Positions 51,897-59,897 of a stretch of DNA of 64,000 nt are shown here, one piece after another. Below the pieces are notes generated by a model. It was not told the DNA's origin and searched no databases. It saw only the letters and a list, made by a program, of their open reading frames with translations. The DNA lies in assembly GCA_965238045.1 (NCBI GenBank), contig CBDEGU010000011.1, positions 124,001 through 188,000 of the forward strand, read 5' to 3'. Position 1 is the stretch's first letter; the number at the start of each line of letters is the position of its first letter. Made by a program: the position numbers and the translations under genes. The stretch comes from CBDEGU01 sp965238045 (lineage in GTDB: Bacteria; Acidobacteriota; Terriglobia; Bryobacterales; UBA6623).

Positions 51897-54794
51897 GTGA
51901 CTTCGCCTCCGAAAAACCAGCATCCGGCCAGCTCCGCGCCCGGCTCCGCGGCCGGCAAACCTGCCGAAACACTCCGCCGGATCATCGGGGAACTGGCCGC
52001 CGAGCTTCGCCCGGGCCGCCGCGGACCGCTAGCCCTCACATCGCCAACCCGCCTGGACCGCGACCTGGGCATCGATAGTCTGGGTCTCGCCGAACTGCTC
52101 ACCAGAATCGAGCGTGCCTTCGGCGTCCGGCTGCCCGAAAATCTGCTCGCGACCGCCGAAACCGTCGGCGATCTGCTGAGGGCGATCGCCGCGGCCCAGG
52201 GCGGCGTCGCCGGGCGTGAGGGGATGGCGATCGCCGAGCCCGCTCCCGCGCCTTCGGCCGCCGCGCCCAAAGCCGCGGAAACGCTGACCGAGATCCTCGA
52301 CCGGCACGTAGCCGGGCACCCCGGCCGCACTCACATCCTTCTCTGGCGCTCTGGCGAGGAAGAGCCGAAGATTACCTACGCCCAACTCGCCGAGCGGTCA
52401 CTGGCCGCCGCCGCGCGGCTGCGCGAGCGCGGCCTCCAACCCGGAGAACGTGTGGCGCTGATGTTGCCAACCGGCGGGGAGTTTTTCTATGCCTTTCTCG
52501 GCATTCTCTACGCCGGGGGCGTGCCGGTCCCGATCTACCCGCCGGCCCGGGTCTCGCGGATCGAAGACCATCTCAGGCGTCAGGCCGCCGTGCTCGACAA
52601 CGCCGGGGCCGTGATGCTCGTGACCGTGCCCGAGGCCAAGACCCTGGCCCGGGTGCTGCGCGCGTTCGTGCCCTCGCTGCGTTCGATTGAGACACCGGAC
52701 TCGCTCGCCGGGGCCGGCGCCGGGGACGAACGGCCGGCGGTCGCGCTTCGAGCCAGCGACATTGCGTTCCTGCAATACACCTCGGGCAGCACCGGCGACC
52801 CAAAAGGCGTCGTGCTCACCCATCGCAATTTACTCGCGAACCTGAAGGGAATCGCCGAAGTCCTCGAACCCGATTCCTCGGATGTGATGGTGAGCTGGCT
52901 GCCGCTCTACCACGACATGGGCCTCATCGGGGCCTGGATGGGCAGCCTGTATTGCGGTGCGCCGCTTGTGCTGATGTCGCCGCTGACGTTTCTGGCCCAT
53001 CCCGAGGAGTGGTTGTGGGCCATTCACCGGCATCGCGGAACGCTGACCGCCGCGCCGAATTTCGCCTATGAGCTTGCCGCCCAAAAGATTCGCGACAGCG
53101 ACATCGAAGGTCTCGACCTTGGATCGCTGCGCGTGGCGATGAATGGAGCCGAGCCGGTTTCAGCGCCCACGATTCGGCGATTTACCAGCCGCTTTGCGCA
53201 CTGCGGATTTCGCCCCGAAGCCATGATGCCGGTCTACGGCCTCGCCGAGAACTCGCTAGCCGTGACGATGGCCCGCCGGACGAGTTTACCGGTCATCGAT
53301 CGGGTAGAGAGAAAAATGCTGGCGCGGCTCGGCGAAGCCGTGCCGGCCGCGGCCGATGAGGCCGGCGCGCTCGAGTTTGTCTCGTGCGGACCGGCGCTGC
53401 CGACTCATGAGGTGCGCGTCGTCGATGCGGAAGGCCGCGAACGGGGAGAGCGCCGTGAAGGCCTTGTCGAGTTTCGCGGTCCCTCGGCGACCAGCGGCTA
53501 TTTCCAGAACCCCGCCAAGACGCTTGCGTTGCGCCACGGCGATTGGCTGCGCACCGGCGACCGGGGCTATCTCGCCGCCGGCGAGACCTTTATCACCGGC
53601 CGCACGAAAGACATCATCATTCGCGCCGGACGCAATATCTATCCTCATGAAATCGAGCAGGCGGTCAGTGACATCGAGGGCATTCGCAAGGGCTGTGTGG
53701 CCGTGTTTGGAAGCGCGGACCCGGCATTGGGAACCGAGCGCATTATTGTCGTGGCCGAGACCAGGCATGCCGCCGGCGAGCGGCTGGTTGCGATCCGCCG
53801 GCAGATCGACGAGATCGCCGCCGCCTTGATGGATAGCCCGCCCGACGATGTCGTGTTCGCGCCTCCGCAAACGGTTCTGAAGACTTCCAGCGGCAAGGTA
53901 CGGCGCGATGCGACGCGTGTTCTCTATGAGACGGGCCGGCTTTCCCGCCCCAAGCGAGGCCTCTGGCTGCAACTTGCGCGGTTGGGCGCGCGAGGCTATC
54001 TCGGCCGGCTGCGTCGCGGCGCCGCGACGGCGCTCCAGCGAGCGCGCGGAGCGTTTGGCTTGGCCGTCGTCGGTGTGGGTATGCTGGTGGCGGGCTGCGG
54101 GGTGCTGCTGCTGCCCGGCCTGGCTCGGCGCTGGGGGTTTGTGGGCGCCGTCCTGCGGTTAGCCCTGCGCGGCGCTGGGGTCCGCCTCCAGGTCGAGGGA
54201 CTCGGCCACCTGCCCGAGCGCGGCGGCATCGTCGTCGTCAACCACGCCAGCTATTTCGATGGTTTGATCCTTCCCGCCGCCCTGCCCGGCGCGCTCCGAA
54301 TCATTGCGAAAAACGACTTGGCTTCGGTATTCTTCCTTGGCGCTGTCCTCAAGAGGCTCGGCACGCTATTTGTTGAAAGGGCCGATGCCGCCGGCGGCGT
54401 CGAGGACTTCGAACGCGCCGTGGCGGCGCTCGATGGTGAAGCGCGTCTTGTCTTTTTCCCCGAGGGTACGTTTACGCGCTTCGACGGTCTGCTGGAATTT
54501 CGCCTGGGAGCGTTTCGCGTGGCCGCGCGGGCCGGGGCCGCCGTGACGCCGGTTACGCTGCGGGGAACGCGCCAGGTTCTGCGGGACAAAACCTTCCTCC
54601 CCCGGGTGGGCCCGGTGAAGGTGACGATTAGTGAGCCGCAATCCGCGGACGGCGATGATTTCCGCGCCACCCTGCGGCTGCGTGACGAGGTGCGCGCGGC
54701 AATCCTGAAACATTGCGGCGAACCGGACCGCGCCGGCGAGCACGTCGTTTTCTCCTCCAGCGGCATCGAACATGTCAAGATAGACTCGCCGTAG
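51897..54794 (+). CDS. ACP - fatty acyl-AMP ligase - 1-acyl-glycerolphosphate acyltransferase fusion
   Basis: This is a 965-residue three-module protein starting at GTG 51897. Residues ~25-95 are an acyl carrier domain with the phosphopantetheine Ser61 (DRDLGIDSLGLAEL). Residues ~130-680 are an adenylate-forming ligase of the FAAL class (LQYTSGSTGDPKGVVLTHRN near 294, MVSWLPLYHDMGLIGAW, RPEAMMPVYGLAENSLAV, LRTGDRGYLAAGETFITGR). A hydrophobic link follows (~720-745). Residues ~755-965 are a PlsC-type acyltransferase with NHASYFD (Asn782 to Asp788) and LVFFPEGTFTR (~855). It should activate a fatty acid, load it on its own ACP, and transfer it to a glycerophosphate-type acceptor at the inner membrane. 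The MFS gene begins 48 bases downstream. Confidence 0.9.
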   Translation: MTSPPKNQHPASSAPGSAAGKPAETLRRIIGELAAELRPGRRGPLALTSPTRLDRDLGIDSLGLAELLTRIERAFGVRLPENLLATAETVGDLLRAIAAAQGGVAGREGMAIAEPAPAPSAAAPKAAETLTEILDRHVAGHPGRTHILLWRSGEEEPKITYAQLAERSLAAAARLRERGLQPGERVALMLPTGGEFFYAFLGILYAGGVPVPIYPPARVSRIEDHLRRQAAVLDNAGAVMLVTVPEAKTLARVLRAFVPSLRSIETPDSLAGAGAGDERPAVALRASDIAFLQYTSGSTGDPKGVVLTHRNLLANLKGIAEVLEPDSSDVMVSWLPLYHDMGLIGAWMGSLYCGAPLVLMSPLTFLAHPEEWLWAIHRHRGTLTAAPNFAYELAAQKIRDSDIEGLDLGSLRVAMNGAEPVSAPTIRRFTSRFAHCGFRPEAMMPVYGLAENSLAVTMARRTSLPVIDRVERKMLARLGEAVPAAADEAGALEFVSCGPALPTHEVRVVDAEGRERGERREGLVEFRGPSATSGYFQNPAKTLALRHGDWLRTGDRGYLAAGETFITGRTKDIIIRAGRNIYPHEIEQAVSDIEGIRKGCVAVFGSADPALGTERIIVVAETRHAAGERLVAIRRQIDEIAAALMDSPPDDVVFAPPQTVLKTSSGKVRRDATRVLYETGRLSRPKRGLWLQLARLGARGYLGRLRRGAATALQRARGAFGLAVVGVGMLVAGCGVLLLPGLARRWGFVGAVLRLALRGAGVRLQVEGLGHLPERGGIVVVNHASYFDGLILPAALPGALRIIAKNDLASVFFLGAVLKRLGTLFVERADAAGGVEDFERAVAALDGEARLVFFPEGTFTRFDGLLEFRLGAFRVAARAGAAVTPVTLRGTRQVLRDKTFLPRVGPVKVTISEPQSADGDDFRATLRLRDEVRAAILKHCGEPDRAGEHVVFSSSGIEHVKIDSP

Positions 54795-54842
54795 GCCCGG
54801 CGGTGTCTTGGTCTTCTCATTTACGGCAGGCAGCCAGGCCCG

Positions 54843-56231
54843 ATGACGCCATCGGCGAAACAGCATGGACCAGACCACGGAACATCGTTTCTAGGGTCGC
54901 GGTTTCTGTGGTCGCTGGGTCTGCAGCGCCGAGAGCTTCGCGCCTGGGCGCTTTATGATTGGGCCAATTCGGCCTTCGTCACGACGATGATGGCGGCGGT
55001 TCTGCCGGTCTACTACCATCAGGTGGCCGCCGCCGGACTGCCGGAAAATCTTCGCACCGTCTATTGGGGCTATACGCAGACCATCGGGCTGCTGATCATC
55101 GCGGTGATCTCGCCCTTGCTCGGGGCCGTCGCCGACTGCCTCGGAGCCAAGAAAAAGTTTCTCGGTGGATTCGCGTCCCTCGGAGTCGCCGGCTCGGCGC
55201 TTCTGTATTTCGCCGGGGAAGGCGCCTGGGCGTTCGCCTCGTTCGCGTTCATCCTCGGTCATGTCGGCTTCGGGGCGAGCGAAGTTTTCTACGAATCGCT
55301 GCTGCCCCACATCGCCCGTCCCGGGGAGGTCGATCGCGTCTCGGCGGGTGGCTACGCGGTCGGTTATGCCGGCGGCGGATTGCTGCTCGCGGCGCAACTC
55401 GCCGCGATCATTTTCCCGGCGTCGTTCGGTCTGGCCGATCGCGCCGAGGCCTCAAGGGTCGCGTTCGTCAGCGTCGCCGTCTGGTGGGCGCTCTTCACCC
55501 TGCCATTACTGTTTTGGGTTCGAGAACCCAGGCCCCGGCTCGCCGCGAACGAAGCCGCGGGCATGGGCGCCATCCCCGCCGCCTGGCGCAGACTTCGGGA
55601 CCTGTTCCGCGACGTTCGGCGCTACCGCGACCTCTTCCTGTTCCTGCTCGCCTTCTGGTGTTACAACGACGGCATCAGCACCATCATCAAAATGGCCGCC
55701 ATCTACGGCGCCGAGATTGGCATCGGCCAGACGGACTTGATCGGCGCGCTGCTGCTGGTCCAGTTTCTGGGCATCCCCTGTACCTTCGTGTTCGGCGCGA
55801 TGGCCGGCCGCATGGGCCCCAAAAATGGCATTTACATCTGTTTATGGGTCTACACGGGCATTTCGGTGCTCGGCTATTTTATGACCGAAGCCTGGCAGTT
55901 CTGGGTCCTGGCCGCGGCCGTCGCGATGGTGCAGGGCGGCAGCCAGGCGCTCAGCCGCTCCTTGTTCACCTCAATGGTTCCCGCCGAGAAGTCCGCGCAG
56001 TTCTTCGGCTTCTACGGCATCAGCGGCAAATTCGGAAACATCATCGGACCATTCCTCTTCGCCACGGTCAGCCATCTTGCCGGCGCAAGCCGCCTGAGCA
56101 TACTCTCTCTTATTGTGTTCTTTCTCGGAGGCATGTTTCTTCTCAGCCGTGTCGATGTACAGGCAGGCCGAAGCGCGGCGGAACAAGACGACCAACGCTC
56201 GGGCTCCCGCTTTCCCTCCGTCCAGAGATGA
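54843..56231 (+). CDS. MFS transporter, UMF1 (Atg22-like) family
   Basis: This is a 462-residue protein with twelve predicted helices. The family signature AWALYDWANSAFVTTMMAAV follows the short cytoplasmic N-terminus. Other typical blocks are VISPLLGAVADCLGAKKKFL, YESLLPHIARPGEVDRVSAG and MVQGGSQALSRSLFTSMVPA. The substrate of bacterial UMF1 proteins is unknown; the fungal relative Atg22 exports amino acids from vacuoles. Its position 48 bases after the ACP-FAAL-acyltransferase gene suggests a linked job, by analogy with E. coli lplT-aas. Confidence 0.92.
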   Translation: MTPSAKQHGPDHGTSFLGSRFLWSLGLQRRELRAWALYDWANSAFVTTMMAAVLPVYYHQVAAAGLPENLRTVYWGYTQTIGLLIIAVISPLLGAVADCLGAKKKFLGGFASLGVAGSALLYFAGEGAWAFASFAFILGHVGFGASEVFYESLLPHIARPGEVDRVSAGGYAVGYAGGGLLLAAQLAAIIFPASFGLADRAEASRVAFVSVAVWWALFTLPLLFWVREPRPRLAANEAAGMGAIPAAWRRLRDLFRDVRRYRDLFLFLLAFWCYNDGISTIIKMAAIYGAEIGIGQTDLIGALLLVQFLGIPCTFVFGAMAGRMGPKNGIYICLWVYTGISVLGYFMTEAWQFWVLAAAVAMVQGGSQALSRSLFTSMVPAEKSAQFFGFYGISGKFGNIIGPFLFATVSHLAGASRLSILSLIVFFLGGMFLLSRVDVQAGRSAAEQDDQRSGSRFPSVQR

Positions 56232-56494
56232 AGTCGCCGCCTGTCACGCCGCCCGTGGGGAGTCTAAACAGGCAATGCACGTCCGTGCGACTGTGTGCCA
56301 CAATGCGAAAACACTGCGAATCGGAGCCACGCCGCGAATCACCCTCCACGACCCATCCCGTGGCGGATGCGAATTCGGGGTTTCCGGTCCGTTCCGAAGA
56401 TTCAAAGCGGCATGTCAGTAAAGGAACTCATAGCGTCAAGGAAACCATCGTGCCGGAGCCACGAAAATTTGTGAGCGGCGCGCTGCATCGGCGA

Positions 56495-56905
56495 ATGACC
56501 GTGGTGCTCGCGGCGTTGTGGATCGCGCTAGCCTGTTCCTGCGGCGGCGGGGAACCCGAGGAGACCGAGGATGCCCTGCCGCCGCTCTCTTCCCATGATC
56601 CGGCCGTAAGACTCAACATTTCCGTCGGGCTGGTCAACAAGCGGCTTCTCTTCACCAACCAGTCAGGGACCGCGGTAACCCGCATCCTCGTGGTCTTTAA
56701 CGAGGGCGATCCTGTGAACGAATTCAAGCACACGATCGGAGTGGTGCAAGCGAATTCGATGATGCACTTCACACCCTCGCTTTTTAAGAACGCCGAGGGC
56801 GTGAAATTCAATGTGGACCAGCACGAAGTCAAGACCGTGACCGCCTACGCCGATACGCCCAAAGGCCGCGGTCGTTACTACGGCGCCTATCTGGGACAGC
56901 ACTGA
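56495..56905 (+). CDS. small predicted lipoprotein, function unknown
   Basis: The protein has 136 residues from ATG 56495. GTG 56471 is an alternative start, with GGAG ~13 bases upstream. The N-terminus MTVVLAALWIALAC is a lipoprotein signal with Cys in the lipobox (IALAC), followed by SCGGGEPEETED, a flexible acidic linker. The mature part (LNISVGLVNKRLLFTNQSGT, NEFKHTIGVVQANSMMHFTP) looks like a small beta sandwich. I do not recognise a family. The longer ORF that covers it is an off-frame shadow of the MFS gene. The 239 bases before it hold no other gene that I can support. Confidence 0.7.
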   Translation: MTVVLAALWIALACSCGGGEPEETEDALPPLSSHDPAVRLNISVGLVNKRLLFTNQSGTAVTRILVVFNEGDPVNEFKHTIGVVQANSMMHFTPSLFKNAEGVKFNVDQHEVKTVTAYADTPKGRGRYYGAYLGQH

Positions 56906-57034
56906 CCCCCGGTGCCGCCCGCCGGTGCCGCCCCCCCAGCGCTGGTTCTCGGAAGGCCGCGGCGTCTCGCTGTTTCACTTCGTCCCACGGCTGGGGATGT
57001 CTTGCTCCGCGGCTGTTCCGCCGCCGGGGAGTGC

Positions 57035-57844
57035 TCAGCGGGCCGGCAGGTCCGTCCCGCGGCTCCAGAAATCGATGAAGAGACTCCGCATCGCCGCGGC
57101 CAGACTGCTGTGTTCAAACACAAGCGCGGTCAACTGGGGATGGCTCACCACCGGGTCGTCCAGCGAAATCATGCCCCGCGCGCCGTCGAAAAGAGCAAGC
57201 TTCAATGGCACGTTCTCCACAAACCGCACTTCGACACCGGTGTTTTTCAGGTTCTCCAAACGCGCGGGTCCGCCTTCTTGCCCGAGAACCTGGGAGTCGA
57301 ACAAGAGCCGGCACTTGATGTTCTTTTTCAGCACGCTCTCCAGGGCGGGTTCCCTCACCGGATCCACCGCGTAAGGAGGCCGCGCGAATTCAAGGTATTC
57401 CTTCTCGCTCTGCGCCAGCAGCCGGCGGTACTCTTCTCCGATCTGTCCGATCTCCGCGACGATTCTCAGATAGTCGAGAGTCCCTCGCGCCCGGTTGCCG
57501 CTGGTGAATATTTCCGTCAGGTCGGTGGTCAGCTTGCCCGCCAGCGCATGACGATCTTGCCACTGGCGCTCGAAGGTCTGCTTCTTGCGAAACAGGTAGG
57601 CCTCTAACGCGAGTTTCGGTTCCACCGCCGAGTAGAGTTTTGTTTTTCCCTGGACCACTTGGACGAAGCCCTTCTCGATGAGGCTGTCAAGAACCTCATA
57701 AATCTTCTGGCGGGGAATCCGCGCCCGCCCGGCCACCTCCAGCGCCTTGAATCGCGGGTGGCCGATCAGAATAAGATAGGCCCTCGATTCATAGGCGTTC
57801 AGGCCGATTTGCTGCAAGCTCCGGGTTTGTAGTTCGAGATCCAT
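57035..57844 (-). CDS. TrmB-family transcriptional regulator
   Basis: This 269-residue protein has an N-terminal winged helix (LGLNAYESRAYLILIG is the usual TrmB opening, here QIGLNAYESRAYLILIGHPR; then ARIPRQKIYEVLDSLIEKGF and KTKLYSAVEP), a coiled coil (FRKKQTFERQWQDRHALAGK), and a C-terminal phospholipase-D-like ligand domain. TrmB proteins sense sugars or other metabolites. The start is at 57844, eight bases from a perfect dyad. Divergently transcribed toward the enolase-superfamily gene at 58095, which is its most likely target besides itself. Confidence 0.88.
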   Translation of the reverse strand: MDLELQTRSLQQIGLNAYESRAYLILIGHPRFKALEVAGRARIPRQKIYEVLDSLIEKGFVQVVQGKTKLYSAVEPKLALEAYLFRKKQTFERQWQDRHALAGKLTTDLTEIFTSGNRARGTLDYLRIVAEIGQIGEEYRRLLAQSEKEYLEFARPPYAVDPVREPALESVLKKNIKCRLLFDSQVLGQEGGPARLENLKNTGVEVRFVENVPLKLALFDGARGMISLDDPVVSHPQLTALVFEHSSLAAAMRSLFIDFWSRGTDLPAR

Positions 57845-57851
57845 GAAAATC

Positions 57852-57867
57852 TTGTTACCTTTAACAA
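57852..57867. promoter_or_regulatory. dyad operator candidate
   Basis: TTGTTACCTTTAACAA is a perfect 6-bp inverted repeat with a four-base spacer. It lies 8 to 23 bases upstream of the TrmB-like start codon. Binding here would block translation-proximal transcription of the regulator gene, i.e. autoregulation. Confidence 0.55.
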
Positions 57868-57899
57868 CCTAGCACGGTAGACCATCGGCGTTCGAGCCT

Positions 57900-57942
57900 C
57901 TAGCCCGCTTCGCTTCCCCACGTGGTGAGAAACGCGGGCTAG
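57900..57942. repeat. REP-like sequence, family B, palindromic
   Basis: CTAGCCCGC (57900-57908) and GCGGGCTAG (57934-57942) are perfect inverted arms. The right half matches 40885-40909. Confidence 0.6.
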
Positions 57943-58094
57943 TCCAGGGCGATACCAAGAAACCTTTCACCGCGAACCGCCCTCTCGCCGCTCCGCGTCA
58001 CACCCCTCAGACGCTGAAAGAAAAGGCCGCTGCTTCTCTCTCCGCCAAGGCGAGCCCTTGACATATAGGCCCGCGACGCGATACAAAGCAGCGC

Positions 58095-59351
58095 ATGGAC
58101 CGCCGAAAATGTCTCCGCATGATGGGAATGGGCGCCGCGTTCGCCCCCGCGTGGCCCCGAGCCGCCGCTTTGCCTCCGCCGGAACGGGATAACGCGCTCA
58201 AGATTACCGGAGTTCGTCTGGTGCGGAAGCGCCCGAAGCGGCCGGTCCCGCGCTATGAGCCCGCGCCGGGCTCCTGGCTGGGCAGCGGAAGCGAAGTCGC
58301 CAATCCCATGTCGATCTACCCCAAGTACAAAGCCATGCGCTCGCTCTTCCAGCCCGATCCCGGCGGCGTGTCCAGCTTTACGGTCGAGATCGGGACCGAC
58401 AAAGGCCTCAAGGGTTACGGCTCGGGCGGTCCCGCCGGAGGTCCCATCATCGAGGGCCATCTCAAGAAACTCTTGCTCGGCGAGAATCCCCTGAACATCG
58501 AGCGCATCTGGGACATCCTGTGGCGCTCGACCATGTCCTATGGACGCAAGGGCGTTACGGTGAACGCCATCAGCGGTGTCGATCTGGCCCTTTGGGATCT
58601 TGCCGGCAAGGCTTGGGACCTGCCGGTTTACCGCCTGCTGGGAGGCGAAACAAAATCCCGCATCCCTGCCTACTGCACCGGCAATGACATCGAGCAGCAC
58701 GTCGAGTTTGGCTATACCAAACTGAAACTCGCGCTCCCTCACGGTCCGGCGGACGGCCGCGAGGGCATGCGCCGTAACGTCGCCCTCGTCCAACGCGCCC
58801 GCCAAGCCCTCGGCCCCGACGGAGAGGTCATGATCGACTGCTGGATGGCGCTCACCGAGCGCTACACGCTCGAACTCGCCGAGGCCCTCGAACCCTACCG
58901 CGTCTACTGGCTCGAAGAGTGCCTACCTCCTGACGATTTTGAAGGCTTCGGACGCCTGCGCCGCCAGATCCAGTCCACCAAGATCGTCACCGGCGAGCAC
59001 GTCTACACACGCTACGGCTTTCGGCAGCTTCTCCGTGAACGCGGCGCGGAGATCTGGCAGCCGGATATTCATTGGTGCGGAGGCATGAGCGAATTGCGCC
59101 GCATCGGCGCCCTGGCGGCGGCCTATGACATCCCCGTCATCCCCCACGGAGGAGGGGCCCGCGATAGCGTCCACTTCATCATGGCGACGCCGAATTCCCC
59201 TTGGGCCGAGATGTTCATGCCCTCTCCGGGAGGGCCGCCGGAAGTCTACGAACGCTACGAACAGGACTACGAACTTACGCGCGGCCCCGAGGGTATCTAC
59301 ACGCGGCCCTCCGAGGAACCCGGTTTCGGATGGACCTTCGAAGTCTCCTAG
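58095..59351 (+). CDS. enolase-superfamily sugar acid dehydratase (L-rhamnonate dehydratase-like)
   Basis: This is a 418-residue enzyme of the mandelate racemase/muconate lactonising group. Metal ligands are Asp248 (MIDCW), Glu274 (YWLEEC) and Glu301 (TGEHVYTR), with His351 (VIPHGGG) as the probable acid. TKLKLALPHGPADG and YTRYGFRQLL are characteristic of rhamnonate dehydratases. The reaction would be removal of water from L-rhamnonate or a similar acid sugar to give a 2-keto-3-deoxy acid. The N-terminus DRRKCLRMMGMGAAFA looks like a weak Tat signal, which is unusual because the family is cytoplasmic. Divergent to the TrmB-like regulator. Confidence 0.87.
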   Translation: MDRRKCLRMMGMGAAFAPAWPRAAALPPPERDNALKITGVRLVRKRPKRPVPRYEPAPGSWLGSGSEVANPMSIYPKYKAMRSLFQPDPGGVSSFTVEIGTDKGLKGYGSGGPAGGPIIEGHLKKLLLGENPLNIERIWDILWRSTMSYGRKGVTVNAISGVDLALWDLAGKAWDLPVYRLLGGETKSRIPAYCTGNDIEQHVEFGYTKLKLALPHGPADGREGMRRNVALVQRARQALGPDGEVMIDCWMALTERYTLELAEALEPYRVYWLEECLPPDDFEGFGRLRRQIQSTKIVTGEHVYTRYGFRQLLRERGAEIWQPDIHWCGGMSELRRIGALAAAYDIPVIPHGGGARDSVHFIMATPNSPWAEMFMPSPGGPPEVYERYEQDYELTRGPEGIYTRPSEEPGFGWTFEVS

Positions 59352-59407
59352 CAGCCCGTGGCAGCAGCCCGGCTGAGCGTTCCCGGCTCCCACCGCCCCC
59401 GCGGGCT
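59352..59407. repeat. REP-like sequence, family A, palindromic
   Basis: CAGCCCGTGGCAGCAGCCCG at the left and CCGCCCCCGCGGGCTG at the right are imperfect reverse complements. It lies immediately after the dehydratase stop codon. Confidence 0.6.
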
Positions 59408-59541
59408 GACTCGATGTGCCTCAGCACGCGGGTCTGAGAAAATTCATGATCTAGCCGTTCGGTGGGCGATATCAAGATATAATATTCTAGAAAGTTTAGG
59501 GGGGCGGCCAGCCTGCCCGGCACCCCATTTCGGAGTTCTTG

Positions 59542-59709
59542 ATGGGTAATACCTTCTTTACCGTGGTGCTTCCACTCTTGCTCTGCGTAGCGATCTATTA
59601 TGGGTACCATGCTGGCGGGTTCTTCTCCGATGGCATTAAGGCCGTGGTCGACCCCATCCTGCGGCTGATCGAATTCGCCTTCAAAGCTGTGTTCGGCATT
59701 GAAGCCTAG
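59542..59709 (+). CDS. 55-residue small membrane protein
   Basis: ATG 59542 to TAG 59707-59709, with GGAG at 59532-59535 six bases upstream. Residues 4-23 form one hydrophobic helix (TFFTVVLPLLLCVAIYYGYH). A Gly-Gly-Phe-Phe turn follows, and then an amphipathic or second helix (AVVDPILRLIEFAFKAVFGI). There is no homologue that I can name. The clean Shine-Dalgarno, the helix pattern and the absence of overlap with another gene support a real product. The right neighbour is a transposase remnant. Confidence 0.6.
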   Translation: MGNTFFTVVLPLLLCVAIYYGYHAGGFFSDGIKAVVDPILRLIEFAFKAVFGIEA

Positions 59710-59780
59710 TACTACTGTGTTACAAGATACGTTGACATGGAAAGATGCTGAGCAGGGATGCGCCGCCGGGGCCTTAACAA

Positions 59781-59892
59781 CGACGTTTCGCGGCTTATCT
59801 GGACAGCTTGGCGCGGGCCGCGCATCATGCCGGCCGTAGCGAGCCGCTGAAGAACTATTGCCGCGGCCTGCTGCCGCCTCTCCAACGCAACG
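59781..59892 (+). pseudogene. IS701-family transposase N-terminal remnant
   Basis: The plus strand reads RRFAAYLDSLARAAHHAGRS and then EPLKNYCRGLLPPLQRN, the opening of IS701-type transposases. It breaks off near 59890, a few bases from the stop of the CehA-like gene. A TAA just upstream (59774-59776) separates it from its old start. About 380 residues are missing. Confidence 0.65.
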
Positions 59893-59897
59893 CAGTG

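Noticed and set aside
54959..56905. 648-codon plus-strand ORF
   Set aside because: Most of it is an off-frame shadow of the UMF1 MFS gene, Arg/Gly-rich and without domains. Only its last 136 codons (from 56495) look like a real gene and are listed as such.
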